Positions 8,905 through 16,307 of a stretch of 64,000 bases of DNA are shown one piece after another. The position numbers and the translations under genes are program-made. The notes under the pieces were generated by a model. That model had not been told where the DNA came from. It worked only from the letters and a program-made list of their open reading frames with translations, and did no database searches. The number at the start of each line of letters is the position of its first letter. The stretch's first letter is position 1. Origin of the DNA: Micromonospora sp. KC213 (GTDB lineage: Bacteria; Actinomycetota; Actinomycetes; Mycobacteriales; Micromonosporaceae); assembly GCF_004348325.1 (NCBI RefSeq), contig NZ_SMKF01000006.1, positions 1 through 64,000 of the forward strand. The letters run 5' to 3'.

Positions 8905-9666
8905 TCAGGTGGCGGGGGCGAGGATGGAGAAGAGAGCGCCGCTCGGATCGCGGAGGGTCGCCAGCCGGCCCTGGGGGAAGTCTCCGGGCGGTACGAGGAT
9001 GGTGCCGCCCAGCTGCGCCGCGCGGGTCGCGGCGGCGTCGGCGTCGGCCACCGCGAAGAACACCGACCAGTACGCGGACAACTGTGCCGGCAGCCCTTCC
9101 CGCAGGGGCGTCACACCGGCCACGATCCGCGCCCCGCACCGCCAGGCCGGGTAGCTGACCGGCCCCGTCGGCCCGTTCACCAGATGCCAGCCGAAGACCA
9201 GTTCGTAGAAGCGGTGGGCGCCGTCCGGGTCCGGGGTGACCAGCTCGCTCCAGGTGAGTGACCCGGGAACGTTGAACACCTCCGCGCCGCGCATCGCCCT
9301 CGGCTGCCAGACACTGAACGTGGCGCCGCCAGGATCGGCGAACACGCCCATCCGCCCCTGGTCGAACACGTCGAAGGGGGCGACCACCACCTGCCCGCCG
9401 GCCGCCTGGACCCGGCTGGCCGCCAGGTCGGCGTCGTCGGTGGCCACGTACGTCGACCAGACCGGTATCTCGCCGGTCGCGGCCGATGGACCGGCTCCCG
9501 CCACCGCCCGGCCGTCCAACAGGAAGGTGATGTAGCCGTCCGCCTGGGGCTGCCGGGACACCCGCTCGGTCCAGCCGAACAGCTGCCGGTAGAAGCGTTT
9601 CGCGTCCGCCAGGTCGGGGGTGGCCAGGTCGGCCCAGCAGGGCGTGCCAGGCTCGACGCCGCTCAC
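8905..9666 (-). CDS. VOC (glyoxalase/bleomycin-resistance) superfamily protein, two tandem domains
   Basis: A 253-residue cytosolic protein made of two homologous VOC domains (about 1-120 and 130-253). Each starts with a TPCWADLATPD or LTWSELVTPD type strand and contains a YRQLFGW or YELVFGW motif. Each domain ends in a DPSG or DPGG turn followed by a hydrophobic strand, the usual betaalphabetabetabeta pattern. Such proteins bind metals or sequester small molecules, but the substrate cannot be read from sequence. The GTG at 9666 follows GAGGGG. It converges with btuD, with 22 bases between them and no clear terminator. Confidence 0.8.
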   Translation of the reverse strand: MSGVEPGTPCWADLATPDLADAKRFYRQLFGWTERVSRQPQADGYITFLLDGRAVAGAGPSAATGEIPVWSTYVATDDADLAASRVQAAGGQVVVAPFDVFDQGRMGVFADPGGATFSVWQPRAMRGAEVFNVPGSLTWSELVTPDPDGAHRFYELVFGWHLVNGPTGPVSYPAWRCGARIVAGVTPLREGLPAQLSAYWSVFFAVADADAAATRAAQLGGTILVPPGDFPQGRLATLRDPSGALFSILAPAT

Positions 9667-9782
9667 GGTGACCCCTCTTTCGCCGGTGAGGCGGCCGGAC
9701 TGCCCGCCCTGCCCGCATCGTGGCACCACCGGATCGGCTGTCGGGCGGAAACCGGACAACTGGTCAGGTGGAGTGGTGCGGG

Positions 9783-11033
9783 TCAGCCCGTCTGTCGCCC
9801 AGCTGCCGGCGGCAGCGGGTGGACCAGCGCCGGCCCGCCGGGGAGCGGGGCCACGGTACGTGCCCTGACCGGGCCCGGCGTGCGCGCCGACGAACCGCCG
9901 AGCGCCGTGATCAGGAAGGCGAAGGTGGCGTCCGCGATCGGGTCGGGGGCGCCTGGCGCGGCGTAGTGCGTGACATTGCTGCCTAGCGTCACCTGGCGGG
10001 TGCCGTCGGGGCTGTGCAGCGAGATCGTGCTGTGGCCGAAGACCAGGCCGTCGTGGCCCCAGTACGGCCCGCCGGGCAGGGCCAGCCAGTACAGGCCGAG
10101 GCCGTACCCACCCGCCTCCGGCTGCTCGGGGACCAGCGGCACGGTGCTGCGCATCCGGGCCAGTTCGGCCCGGCGCAGCAGCCGGCCGCCGAGCAGCGCC
10201 CGGAAGAAGCGGTTCAGGTCGGCCGACGTGGAGATCAGCGCCCCGGCCGTCCACGCCCACGACATGTTCGTCACGCTGAAGTCCCGCAGGTTGCCGTCGT
10301 ACCAGGGCAGGTAGGCGGCGCTGTGCGGACCGGTGATCCGGGTGCGGTGGCCGGGGAAGTACGTGTCGGTCAGCCGCAGCGGGCGGATCACCCGGCGGTC
10401 GATCTCCTCGGTGGCGGGCCGCCCGGTCAGCCGCTCGATGAGCAGCCCGGCCAGGATGTAGTTGGTGTTCGAGTAGTCGAACCGTTCGCCCGGCGCGCCG
10501 GTCCGTGGTGCGGCCAACCCGAGCCGGACGAGCTGATCCGGGGTGAACGTGGTGTACCGGTGACGCTCCACGTCCTCGCCGGAGGTGAACAGGACGGTGT
10601 CGTAGTCACCGATGCCGCTGGTGTGGTTGAGCAGCATCTCGACGGTCACCCCGTCGACGGCGTACTGCGGCAGGTGACGGCCGATCGGGGCGTCCAACGC
10701 CAACCGGCCCTCGCCGACGAGTTGCAGCAGCGTGGTGGCCACGAACGTCTTGGTGATGCTGCCGACCCGGTGCTGGAGGAAATGCCGCATCGGCCGCCCG
10801 GTGTCCACACCGGCCAGACCGCTCGCGCCCCGCCAGCGGCAGCCGCCGTCGCGCGCCTCCGCGAACACGCCCACCATCCCGGCGTCGGTGACGGCGGACA
10901 GCCCGGCGGCCAGCGCCTCCTCGGGCAGGCGTCCCGCCGCCTCCGCCCGGTGCGGCGTGCCGGCCAGTGGTGCCGCGACCGCCAGTGCGCTGCCGGCCCC
11001 GGCCATCAGTAAACCCCGTCGTGACAGGTGCAT
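9783..11033 (-). CDS. Secreted serine hydrolase, class C beta-lactamase/D-Ala-D-Ala carboxypeptidase fold
   Basis: A 416-residue exported protein. The N-terminus has a twin-arginine type leader (SRRGLLMAGAGSALAVAAPLAG), suggesting Tat export. The active site shows Ser92 and Lys95 (SITK), Tyr187-Ser-Asn189 (YSN), and His327-Asp-Gly (HDG) in place of the KTG box, as in class C-like esterases and DD-peptidases such as the Streptomyces R61 type. A role in peptidoglycan peptide trimming or ester hydrolysis is likely but unproven. GAGGGAG precedes the ATG at 11033. It lies downstream of a two-component system on the same strand, 99 bases away. Confidence 0.82.
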   Translation of the reverse strand: MHLSRRGLLMAGAGSALAVAAPLAGTPHRAEAAGRLPEEALAAGLSAVTDAGMVGVFAEARDGGCRWRGASGLAGVDTGRPMRHFLQHRVGSITKTFVATTLLQLVGEGRLALDAPIGRHLPQYAVDGVTVEMLLNHTSGIGDYDTVLFTSGEDVERHRYTTFTPDQLVRLGLAAPRTGAPGERFDYSNTNYILAGLLIERLTGRPATEEIDRRVIRPLRLTDTYFPGHRTRITGPHSAAYLPWYDGNLRDFSVTNMSWAWTAGALISTSADLNRFFRALLGGRLLRRAELARMRSTVPLVPEQPEAGGYGLGLYWLALPGGPYWGHDGLVFGHSTISLHSPDGTRQVTLGSNVTHYAAPGAPDPIADATFAFLITALGGSSARTPGPVRARTVAPLPGGPALVHPLPPAAGRQTG

Positions 11034-11132
11034 GTTCACTCCCTCGTGGATGGTCACCGTCCATGATCACTGATTCGGGCAAGCCGGGCCACGGCCAGCC
11101 CAACCACGGAAACCGCCCGTGCATGGTGAGCG

Positions 11133-11831
11133 CTACGGCCGTCGTTCAGGCGTGGGATTCACCAGGCCGGCGTCGTACGCGGCGATCACCAACTGCACCC
11201 GGTCACGGGCCGCGAGTTTGCTCAGTAGGTGCGAGATGTGGGACTTGACGGTCTTGACGGCGATGCTGAGGTGCCCGGCGATCTCGTCGTTGGACAGCCC
11301 CTGCCCGATGAGGCCGAGCACCTCGTCCTCCCGGGCGGTCAGTTGGCTGAGCCGGGACCGTGCCGGAGCGGCAGCGACGGGATGCCGCCGGTGGACGTAG
11401 TGCTCGACCAGGCGCGCCAGGATCGACGGGGCGAAGAGCGATTCACCGCTGTGCGTACGCCTGATGGCGTCGAGCAGATCGTCGGGGCGGCTGTCTTTCA
11501 GCAGGAAACCACTGGCCCCGGCACGCAACGCGTGGAACACGTACTCGTCGAGATCGAACATGCTCAGGACCAGCACCCGGGTGTGCGCGAGCTCCGGGAG
11601 CCGACAGATGCTCCGGGTCGCCTCGATGCCGTCGAGCCGCGGCATCCTGACATCCATGACCACCACGTCGGGCGTGGTAACCCTGGCGGTGGCGACAGCT
11701 TCCACACCGTCGCCGGCCTCCCCCATCACGGCGAAACCAGGCTCGGCATCGATGATCATAGCGAGGCTCTGCCGGAGCAGGGGTTCGTCGTCGACGAGAA
11801 GGACCCGCACGGGTCGATCGCACTCGGTCAC
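11133..11831 (-). CDS. LuxR/NarL-family response regulator
   Basis: A 232-residue two-domain regulator. The receiver domain (about 8-125) has the acidic pair Asp14-Asp15, phospho-acceptor Asp60 in VVMDVRMP and Lys near 110 (LLKDS). The LuxR helix-turn-helix (about 160-225) has LTAREDEVLGLIGQGLSNDEIA. It starts with GTG inside the stop codon of the kinase gene (GTGA overlap), so the pair is translationally coupled. The pair diverges from the bacteriocin immunity/export genes at 12924, which makes them candidate targets; this is inferred from position. Confidence 0.9.
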   Translation of the reverse strand: MTECDRPVRVLLVDDEPLLRQSLAMIIDAEPGFAVMGEAGDGVEAVATARVTTPDVVVMDVRMPRLDGIEATRSICRLPELAHTRVLVLSMFDLDEYVFHALRAGASGFLLKDSRPDDLLDAIRRTHSGESLFAPSILARLVEHYVHRRHPVAAAPARSRLSQLTAREDEVLGLIGQGLSNDEIAGHLSIAVKTVKSHISHLLSKLAARDRVQLVIAAYDAGLVNPTPERRP

Positions 11832-12688
11832 GCCGCCCCCTCGGGGATGATGGCCTCGAGGCGGAACCCCGTAGGGCGTCCCGGCTCCTTCGCCCGTGGC
11901 TCCGCCGTCAACGTCCCACCCAGGCTGCTCACCCGTTCCCGCAACCCGATGAGGCCGTGGCCGGCGCCGGGCCGGACGGCCCAGCTCCGGTTCGGCCCGG
12001 CGTCGTCGATGGTCACGCTGACCGCCGACGGTGTTCGCGTCAGACGGACGTCGACGGTGGTCGAGCCGGCGTAACGCGCGCTGTTGGCCAGCCCTTCGCG
12101 GACGACCCGGCAGATCGCCACCTGGACGCCCGGAGACACCGCGCCGAGCTCCTCCTGGGTCAACTCCACGTGCAGGCCGGCCCGCCCGGCACCCTCGACG
12201 ATCTCCGGCAGGGACGCCAGGGTCTCCGTGGGGTGGCGGGCGGGCCGGTCGTCGGCCTCCCGTAGTGCCTCCAGCATCCGGCGTAGCTCAACCGTCGCCT
12301 TCCGGCTGATGGCCTCCACATCCTCGATGGCGGCCAGCAGCGCCTGATCGTCCGGCTTGCGGGCGTGCAGGTGCGCGGCGGCGGCGGTCCGCACGGTGAT
12401 CATGCCCAGGCCGTGGGAGACGATGTCGTGCAGGTCGCGGGCGAGGCGCAGGCGCTCGGCGAGCACCGCCTCCGCGATGTCGCGGCGCGCCATCGCCGCC
12501 TCGTGCTCGGCCCGCTCGACCAGCAGTCGGACAATCGCCCAGACGGAGACCGCCGCGAAGCCGAGCAGCAGGACGGTGACGAACGGCCAGGTGAGTCCGA
12601 GCGCGGGGACGGCCGTTATCACGATGAGCAGCGCACCGGCCGGCAGCAGCAACCATGATCGACGGGAGCGACGCCGGCTCTCGGTCAT
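11828..12688 (-). CDS. NarL-family sensor histidine kinase
   Basis: A 286-residue membrane kinase. Two membrane helices (about 11-31 and 34-55) enclose almost no external loop, so it probably senses within or at the membrane. The HisKA_3 dimerisation domain carries His87 in RDLHDIVSHGLG, followed by a HATPase_c domain with REGLANSARYA (N box) and GHGLIGLRERV (G box). It passes phosphate to the overlapping response regulator. Small intramembrane-sensing kinases of this layout often respond to cell-envelope stress or antimicrobial peptides, which fits the neighbouring bacteriocin module. Confidence 0.88.
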   Translation of the reverse strand: MTESRRRSRRSWLLLPAGALLIVITAVPALGLTWPFVTVLLLGFAAVSVWAIVRLLVERAEHEAAMARRDIAEAVLAERLRLARDLHDIVSHGLGMITVRTAAAAHLHARKPDDQALLAAIEDVEAISRKATVELRRMLEALREADDRPARHPTETLASLPEIVEGAGRAGLHVELTQEELGAVSPGVQVAICRVVREGLANSARYAGSTTVDVRLTRTPSAVSVTIDDAGPNRSWAVRPGAGHGLIGLRERVSSLGGTLTAEPRAKEPGRPTGFRLEAIIPEGAA

Positions 12689-12923
12689 GCGGTGCAGCCT
12701 ACCTTTCTCCGAATCTTCCCAGAGGCGTCTATGTTCCCGAGATCATGTTGACGCGAGGTTACGGGCAGCACATCGGACCACGGTCTGACGGGCTCAGGGC
12801 CGACAACGGACTCCGGATACCGCCCACGGCCCGATGTTCCCTCGGGCTCCGCGTGGTTGTTTGGAGTACGGCGGGCGGGCACCACCTTCCGCACGAGTCT
12901 CTAGAGATCGCCCGGGAGGGTCG

Positions 12924-14891
12924 TTGTACAGGCGCGTGGTAATGGCGGTCGCGGGGGCGCTGTTCTCCCTGTTGGCTCTGGTGGCGGTGATCGTCACCGA
13001 TCTGCACGACCGGGACTTTCCCCAGGCCATCGGCGCGCACAGCAGGTTGGGCCTGGACTTCGGGGAATCGCAGTTCAGCGACCGAGAGGCGTTCGCCGCA
13101 CTGGCGCAGATGGATGCCGACTGGAACCTCGGCCTGGTCAGGATCGCACCGGACCTGGCTGGCGGCAGCGACGAGCGGGTCTTCGTAGCCCTCAACGACG
13201 GGAGCCTGCCCGCGACGTTTCGTTGGTTCAGCGGCACCGGCACGGGAAGGGTCGTCGACCGGGACCGACTGGCCAACTCGTCGCCCGACGGCTCCTACCT
13301 CGTCACCGGGGAGACTGCCCGGCTGGTCGAGTTGGAGAGTCGGCTGCGCAGCGCGGGCGTACGAGTGAACCGCACCGACGCCTCCGTCACCGACAGTCTG
13401 CGGTTCACCATGCGGGAGGGGGGTTTCGCCGCCGCCGTCCTGGCCGCGTTCGCCCTCATCGCGGCGCTGGCGCTGTTCTGGCTGTCGATGAAGGCGCGCA
13501 GCCGCGCGCTCCGGGTGCTCGGTGGCTGCCCCACCTTGCGCATCCAGGCACAGGACCTGGGCGGGTTCGTGGCCGCACTGCTCGTTCCGGCAGCCGCTGT
13601 CACTCTTGCGGCCGCCGGCTACGTGGGCCTTGCTCGTGGCTGGCTGTACGTCAGCGTCTTCGTCAAGGTGCTGGCCGGCGTGGAGGTCGCGGTCATCGCC
13701 GTGTCGCTGCTCGTGGCCCTGGCCATGTCGGCCTCCGCTTGGCCCAGCGCCACCATGCTCGCCACCCGCCAGCCCGCGGTGAAGAGCCTGCGCTCGGCGG
13801 CCGTCGTCCTCCAGGCGCTGACCTTCCTGTTGGTGGTGAGTGCGGCCGGACCGGCCTGGTCGGCGTACCGCAGTTCGTCCGCCACCGCCGCCGAGATGGC
13901 GCAGTGGAAGAACCTCGCGGATCAGGTCGCCATCAGGTTCGGGATGAGCGATGAGGAGATGACCAGTCTCGAACCCCGGATCGGCAACCTGATCAAAGAC
14001 GGTGAATCGGCCGGAGCGGTCGCTTTTTCGTACACCTTCTCGGCGGAGGAGTGGGGAGGCGATTTCGGCGAATACTCGGCGGTCACTTTTGTGAACCAAC
14101 GATGGCTCGACCTGATGACCACGAGCGCGCCGGAGAATGCGCTCACGCCGGTGCCGTACGAGCATGTGAACGGCATGGTCTCCCGAGAGCTCGGTGACCA
14201 GTTCTCCCTCTTTTCCAGAGACCGACGTTCTGGCGAGGAACTCCTGTCGGGCTTCGGATACCTGCGGCCCGCGGACGGATTCCGGCTACCGGTCGGTCGG
14301 GGTGGCGGCAGCTTGAGTTTTCTGGCCGACGTCCTTGTTGTCGTCATGCCGTCTCTGCACTCGGCGATCAATGACCAGAACCTGACGTCGCTGGCCTCGG
14401 GCAGGAACATTCTTTTCACCGGCGTATCAACCACCCAGGCGTTGTTCGAGCGCAACGGGCTGACCGCAGAGGCCCTGAGCAACCGGGGGTTCAAGGGCGA
14501 ACTGGGTATCGTCTACGTCGCGGAGGACGGGATTCTTCGGGCGCAGTTCATGAAGTACCTGGTCTGTCTGATGAATCTCGCGCTCGTCGCTCTCGTCGTC
14601 GCCTTCACGGTCGCGGCTGCGATCAGCGCACTGATCACGGCCCTGTTGCACGCGAAGCGCGATTTCCCGCTGCGGCTGTCCGGCCGGTCGTGGGCGCGGA
14701 TCCTGCAGAGCCGGGTGGTCAAGGAACTGCTGGCCGGCGCGGCCCTGGTCTGCCTCGTTGCGCTCTTCCAGCGGCCCGACGCCGTAGGGGCCCTACTGGT
14801 GGCCGCGCTGTTCGGGATGCTCATCGCCCCACTGAGCCATCTGTGGGCCGCGAACTGGTGTTTCTCCGGCGTCAGTAGGCGTCGCATCTGA
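12924..14891 (+). CDS. Bacteriocin-associated integral membrane protein (lactococcin 972 immunity/export type)
   Basis: A 655-residue membrane protein with one N-terminal helix, an extracellular domain, a group of about four helices near residues 150-300, a second external domain, and four C-terminal helices. This FtsX-like plan, together with the ATPase encoded next, matches the putative immunity/export protein of lactococcin 972 loci. The TTG at 12924 is chosen because GGGAGGG ends four bases before it; GTG at 12936 and ATG at 12942 are alternatives with poor spacing. By eye its codons are less GC-rich at third positions than those of neighbouring genes, suggesting transfer. It ends in TGATG at the start of the next reading frame. 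Confidence 0.78.
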   Translation: MYRRVVMAVAGALFSLLALVAVIVTDLHDRDFPQAIGAHSRLGLDFGESQFSDREAFAALAQMDADWNLGLVRIAPDLAGGSDERVFVALNDGSLPATFRWFSGTGTGRVVDRDRLANSSPDGSYLVTGETARLVELESRLRSAGVRVNRTDASVTDSLRFTMREGGFAAAVLAAFALIAALALFWLSMKARSRALRVLGGCPTLRIQAQDLGGFVAALLVPAAAVTLAAAGYVGLARGWLYVSVFVKVLAGVEVAVIAVSLLVALAMSASAWPSATMLATRQPAVKSLRSAAVVLQALTFLLVVSAAGPAWSAYRSSSATAAEMAQWKNLADQVAIRFGMSDEEMTSLEPRIGNLIKDGESAGAVAFSYTFSAEEWGGDFGEYSAVTFVNQRWLDLMTTSAPENALTPVPYEHVNGMVSRELGDQFSLFSRDRRSGEELLSGFGYLRPADGFRLPVGRGGGSLSFLADVLVVVMPSLHSAINDQNLTSLASGRNILFTGVSTTQALFERNGLTAEALSNRGFKGELGIVYVAEDGILRAQFMKYLVCLMNLALVALVVAFTVAAAISALITALLHAKRDFPLRLSGRSWARILQSRVVKELLAGAALVCLVALFQRPDAVGALLVAALFGMLIAPLSHLWAANWCFSGVSRRRI

Positions 14892-14902
14892 TGGGAGTTC
14901 CA

Positions 14903-15577
14903 ATGCTGGTTGAGGCCGAGGACGTTTCCGTGGCGATCGGCGGGCGCCAGGTGCTCGACGGCGAGTCCGTACGCTGTGAGGCCGGCACGATGACCGCCCT
15001 GGTCGGCCCGAGCGGATCCGGGAAAACCACCCTGCTGCACTGCCTCGGGCTGCTGCTCCCGGTCAGTCGGGGACGCATCCTGATCGATGGAAAGGGCGTC
15101 ACAAGGTACGGCTCGGCGGCGCGGCGTCGGTTCTGGCGGGAGCAGGCGGCGTTCGTGTTGCAGGACTACGGGATCATGGATGAGGAGTCGGTAGCCTTCA
15201 ACGTCACCATGCAGTCGAGTCTGTTGGGCCGGTGGGCCACCGGTGACGGGAAGCGGCTGGCGCAGGTTCTCGAGCAAACCGGGCTGGGGGACCGCCAAAC
15301 TGAGTTGGCCAGCCACCTCAGCGGTGGTGAGAAACAGCGGCTCGCGCTGGCCCGAGCCATCTACAAGCGAGCCGCGGTCGTGTTCGTCGACGAGCCCACC
15401 GCGTCGCTCGACGCCGCCAACCGGCGAAAGGTCATCGCTTTGTTCGCGGAGTTCGCCGCGAGCGGTTGCACAGTCATCGTGTCCACGCACGACTCGGAAA
15501 TGATCGAGGCATGCGGCTCCCGGCACGAGATCGGGAGCGGACGAACTGCTCCGCACCCCGTCAGTCAGTCCCACTAG
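14903..15577 (+). CDS. Bacteriocin export ABC transporter ATP-binding protein, lactococcin 972 group
   Basis: A 224-residue ABC ATPase: Walker A GPSGSGKT at 35-42, signature LSGGEKQ at 139-145, Walker B VVFVDEP at 159-165 and a switch His in VSTHDSE. The Q-loop sequence VLQDYGIMDEESVAFNV is typical of the lactococcin 972 ABC subgroup. It would energise the preceding FtsX-like membrane protein to export or expel the bacteriocin. The ATG at 14903 has GGGAG five bases upstream. An ATG at 14891, overlapping the preceding stop, would add four residues. Confidence 0.82.
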   Translation: MLVEAEDVSVAIGGRQVLDGESVRCEAGTMTALVGPSGSGKTTLLHCLGLLLPVSRGRILIDGKGVTRYGSAARRRFWREQAAFVLQDYGIMDEESVAFNVTMQSSLLGRWATGDGKRLAQVLEQTGLGDRQTELASHLSGGEKQRLALARAIYKRAAVVFVDEPTASLDAANRRKVIALFAEFAASGCTVIVSTHDSEMIEACGSRHEIGSGRTAPHPVSQSH

Positions 15578-15593
15578 GGCGGAAGGACTCCCC

Positions 15594-15950
15594 ATGTCAT
15601 TGGTATCCAAGATCGCGATCGGCGCCGTGTTGGTGGTGGCCGTCGGCGCGGGCACGGCTGCGGTGCTCGGCGGTGTTTTCGCGATGTCGAGCGACACCCA
15701 CCCGCCTTGCGAGGAACTGCCGACCACGGCCGAGGCCACTGCGGCGCTCACCAAAAACCAGGCCCTCGCCACCGACATCGAGACGCTGGGGAAGGGCATC
15801 TCCGTTGATGTGGGCTCGCCGTGCCCCAAGGGCCAGGACCGTGCGCTCATCCAGGTGACCTACGGATCAAAGTCCGAACGTGAGTCCATCGACAGCCTGC
15901 TCGGGCGCCGCGACGGGTTCGGTGTTCCAATGTATCTGGTCGAGAAGTAG
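15594..15950 (+). CDS. Small membrane-anchored protein of the bacteriocin module, unknown function
   Basis: A 118-residue protein with one N-terminal hydrophobic helix (about 7-31) that is either an uncleaved anchor or a signal peptide. The outside part of about 85 residues has two cysteines (near 39 and 77) that could form a disulfide. GGAAGGA precedes the ATG at 15594, 16 bases after the ATPase gene, so it belongs to the same transcript. I do not recognise a family. An accessory immunity role is an inference from operon position. Confidence 0.7.
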   Translation: MSLVSKIAIGAVLVVAVGAGTAAVLGGVFAMSSDTHPPCEELPTTAEATAALTKNQALATDIETLGKGISVDVGSPCPKGQDRALIQVTYGSKSERESIDSLLGRRDGFGVPMYLVEK

Positions 15951-15959
15951 CCGGGTGAC

Positions 15960-16001
15960 ACGCCTGTGGCTCGGCGACCGATGTCACCGAGCCGCAGGTG
16001 T
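15960..16001. terminator. Bidirectional hairpin terminator between the bacteriocin module and the reverse-strand remnant
   Basis: Bases 15960-15974 pair with 15987-16001 over 15 positions, including two G-U pairs, around a 12-base loop. It begins ten bases after the stop of the small membrane protein and ends just beyond the stop of the reverse-strand remnant, so it can serve both. Confidence 0.65.
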
Positions 16002-16011
16002 CAGAGCACCG

Positions 16012-16284
16012 TCAGCAGGTGCGGTAGTAGTAGCTCGCATCGAGGCCAGGCGAGTTGACGGTGTTGATCTCGGCGATGGACTTCCTGCCAGAGGCGGTGT
16101 CGGCGCTGCGCGACCGGTCAACCTCCCGGCCGTCGATGTGCTTGACCACCGTCGAACCGTAGCACTTGTTGACGGTGTAGTAGAACGGAGCTCGACGTCC
16201 CAGAAACCGTAGTTCCAGGTGCCGCCTTCCGACGGGTGCTGCGTCTTCTCTCCCGAGGGTCAGGGGAACCTTACTGGACGCCAC
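16012..16284 (-). pseudogene. Frameshifted, leaderless remnant of a lactococcin 972-family bacteriocin
   Basis: Reading leftwards, one frame at about 16229-16199 encodes EGGTWNYGFWD, matching the conserved start of mature lactococcin 972 (EGTWQHG). The neighbouring frame from about 16185 to the stop at 16012 encodes FYYTVNKCYGSTVVKH, and ends in LDASYYYRTC. These match the family's SNY..H..SATV block and its ASFYY end; actinobacterial members commonly end in YYRTC. A one-base loss between about 16185 and 16206 would explain the break. The TWNYG frame has a stop codon at once upstream, only 60-80 bases separate it from the helicase gene, and no signal peptide or ribosome site is visible. A 90-codon frame from GTG 16284 is open but unlikely to be functional. 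Sequencing error could explain the frameshift, not the missing leader. Confidence 0.68.
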
Positions 16285-16307
16285 GTAAATGGGAAATGAG
16301 TTTAGTT

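Noticed and set aside
16185-16215. Programmed -1 frameshift joining the two halves of the bacteriocin remnant
   Set aside because: No slippery heptamer or downstream structure is obvious, and the missing start codon and signal peptide point to decay.
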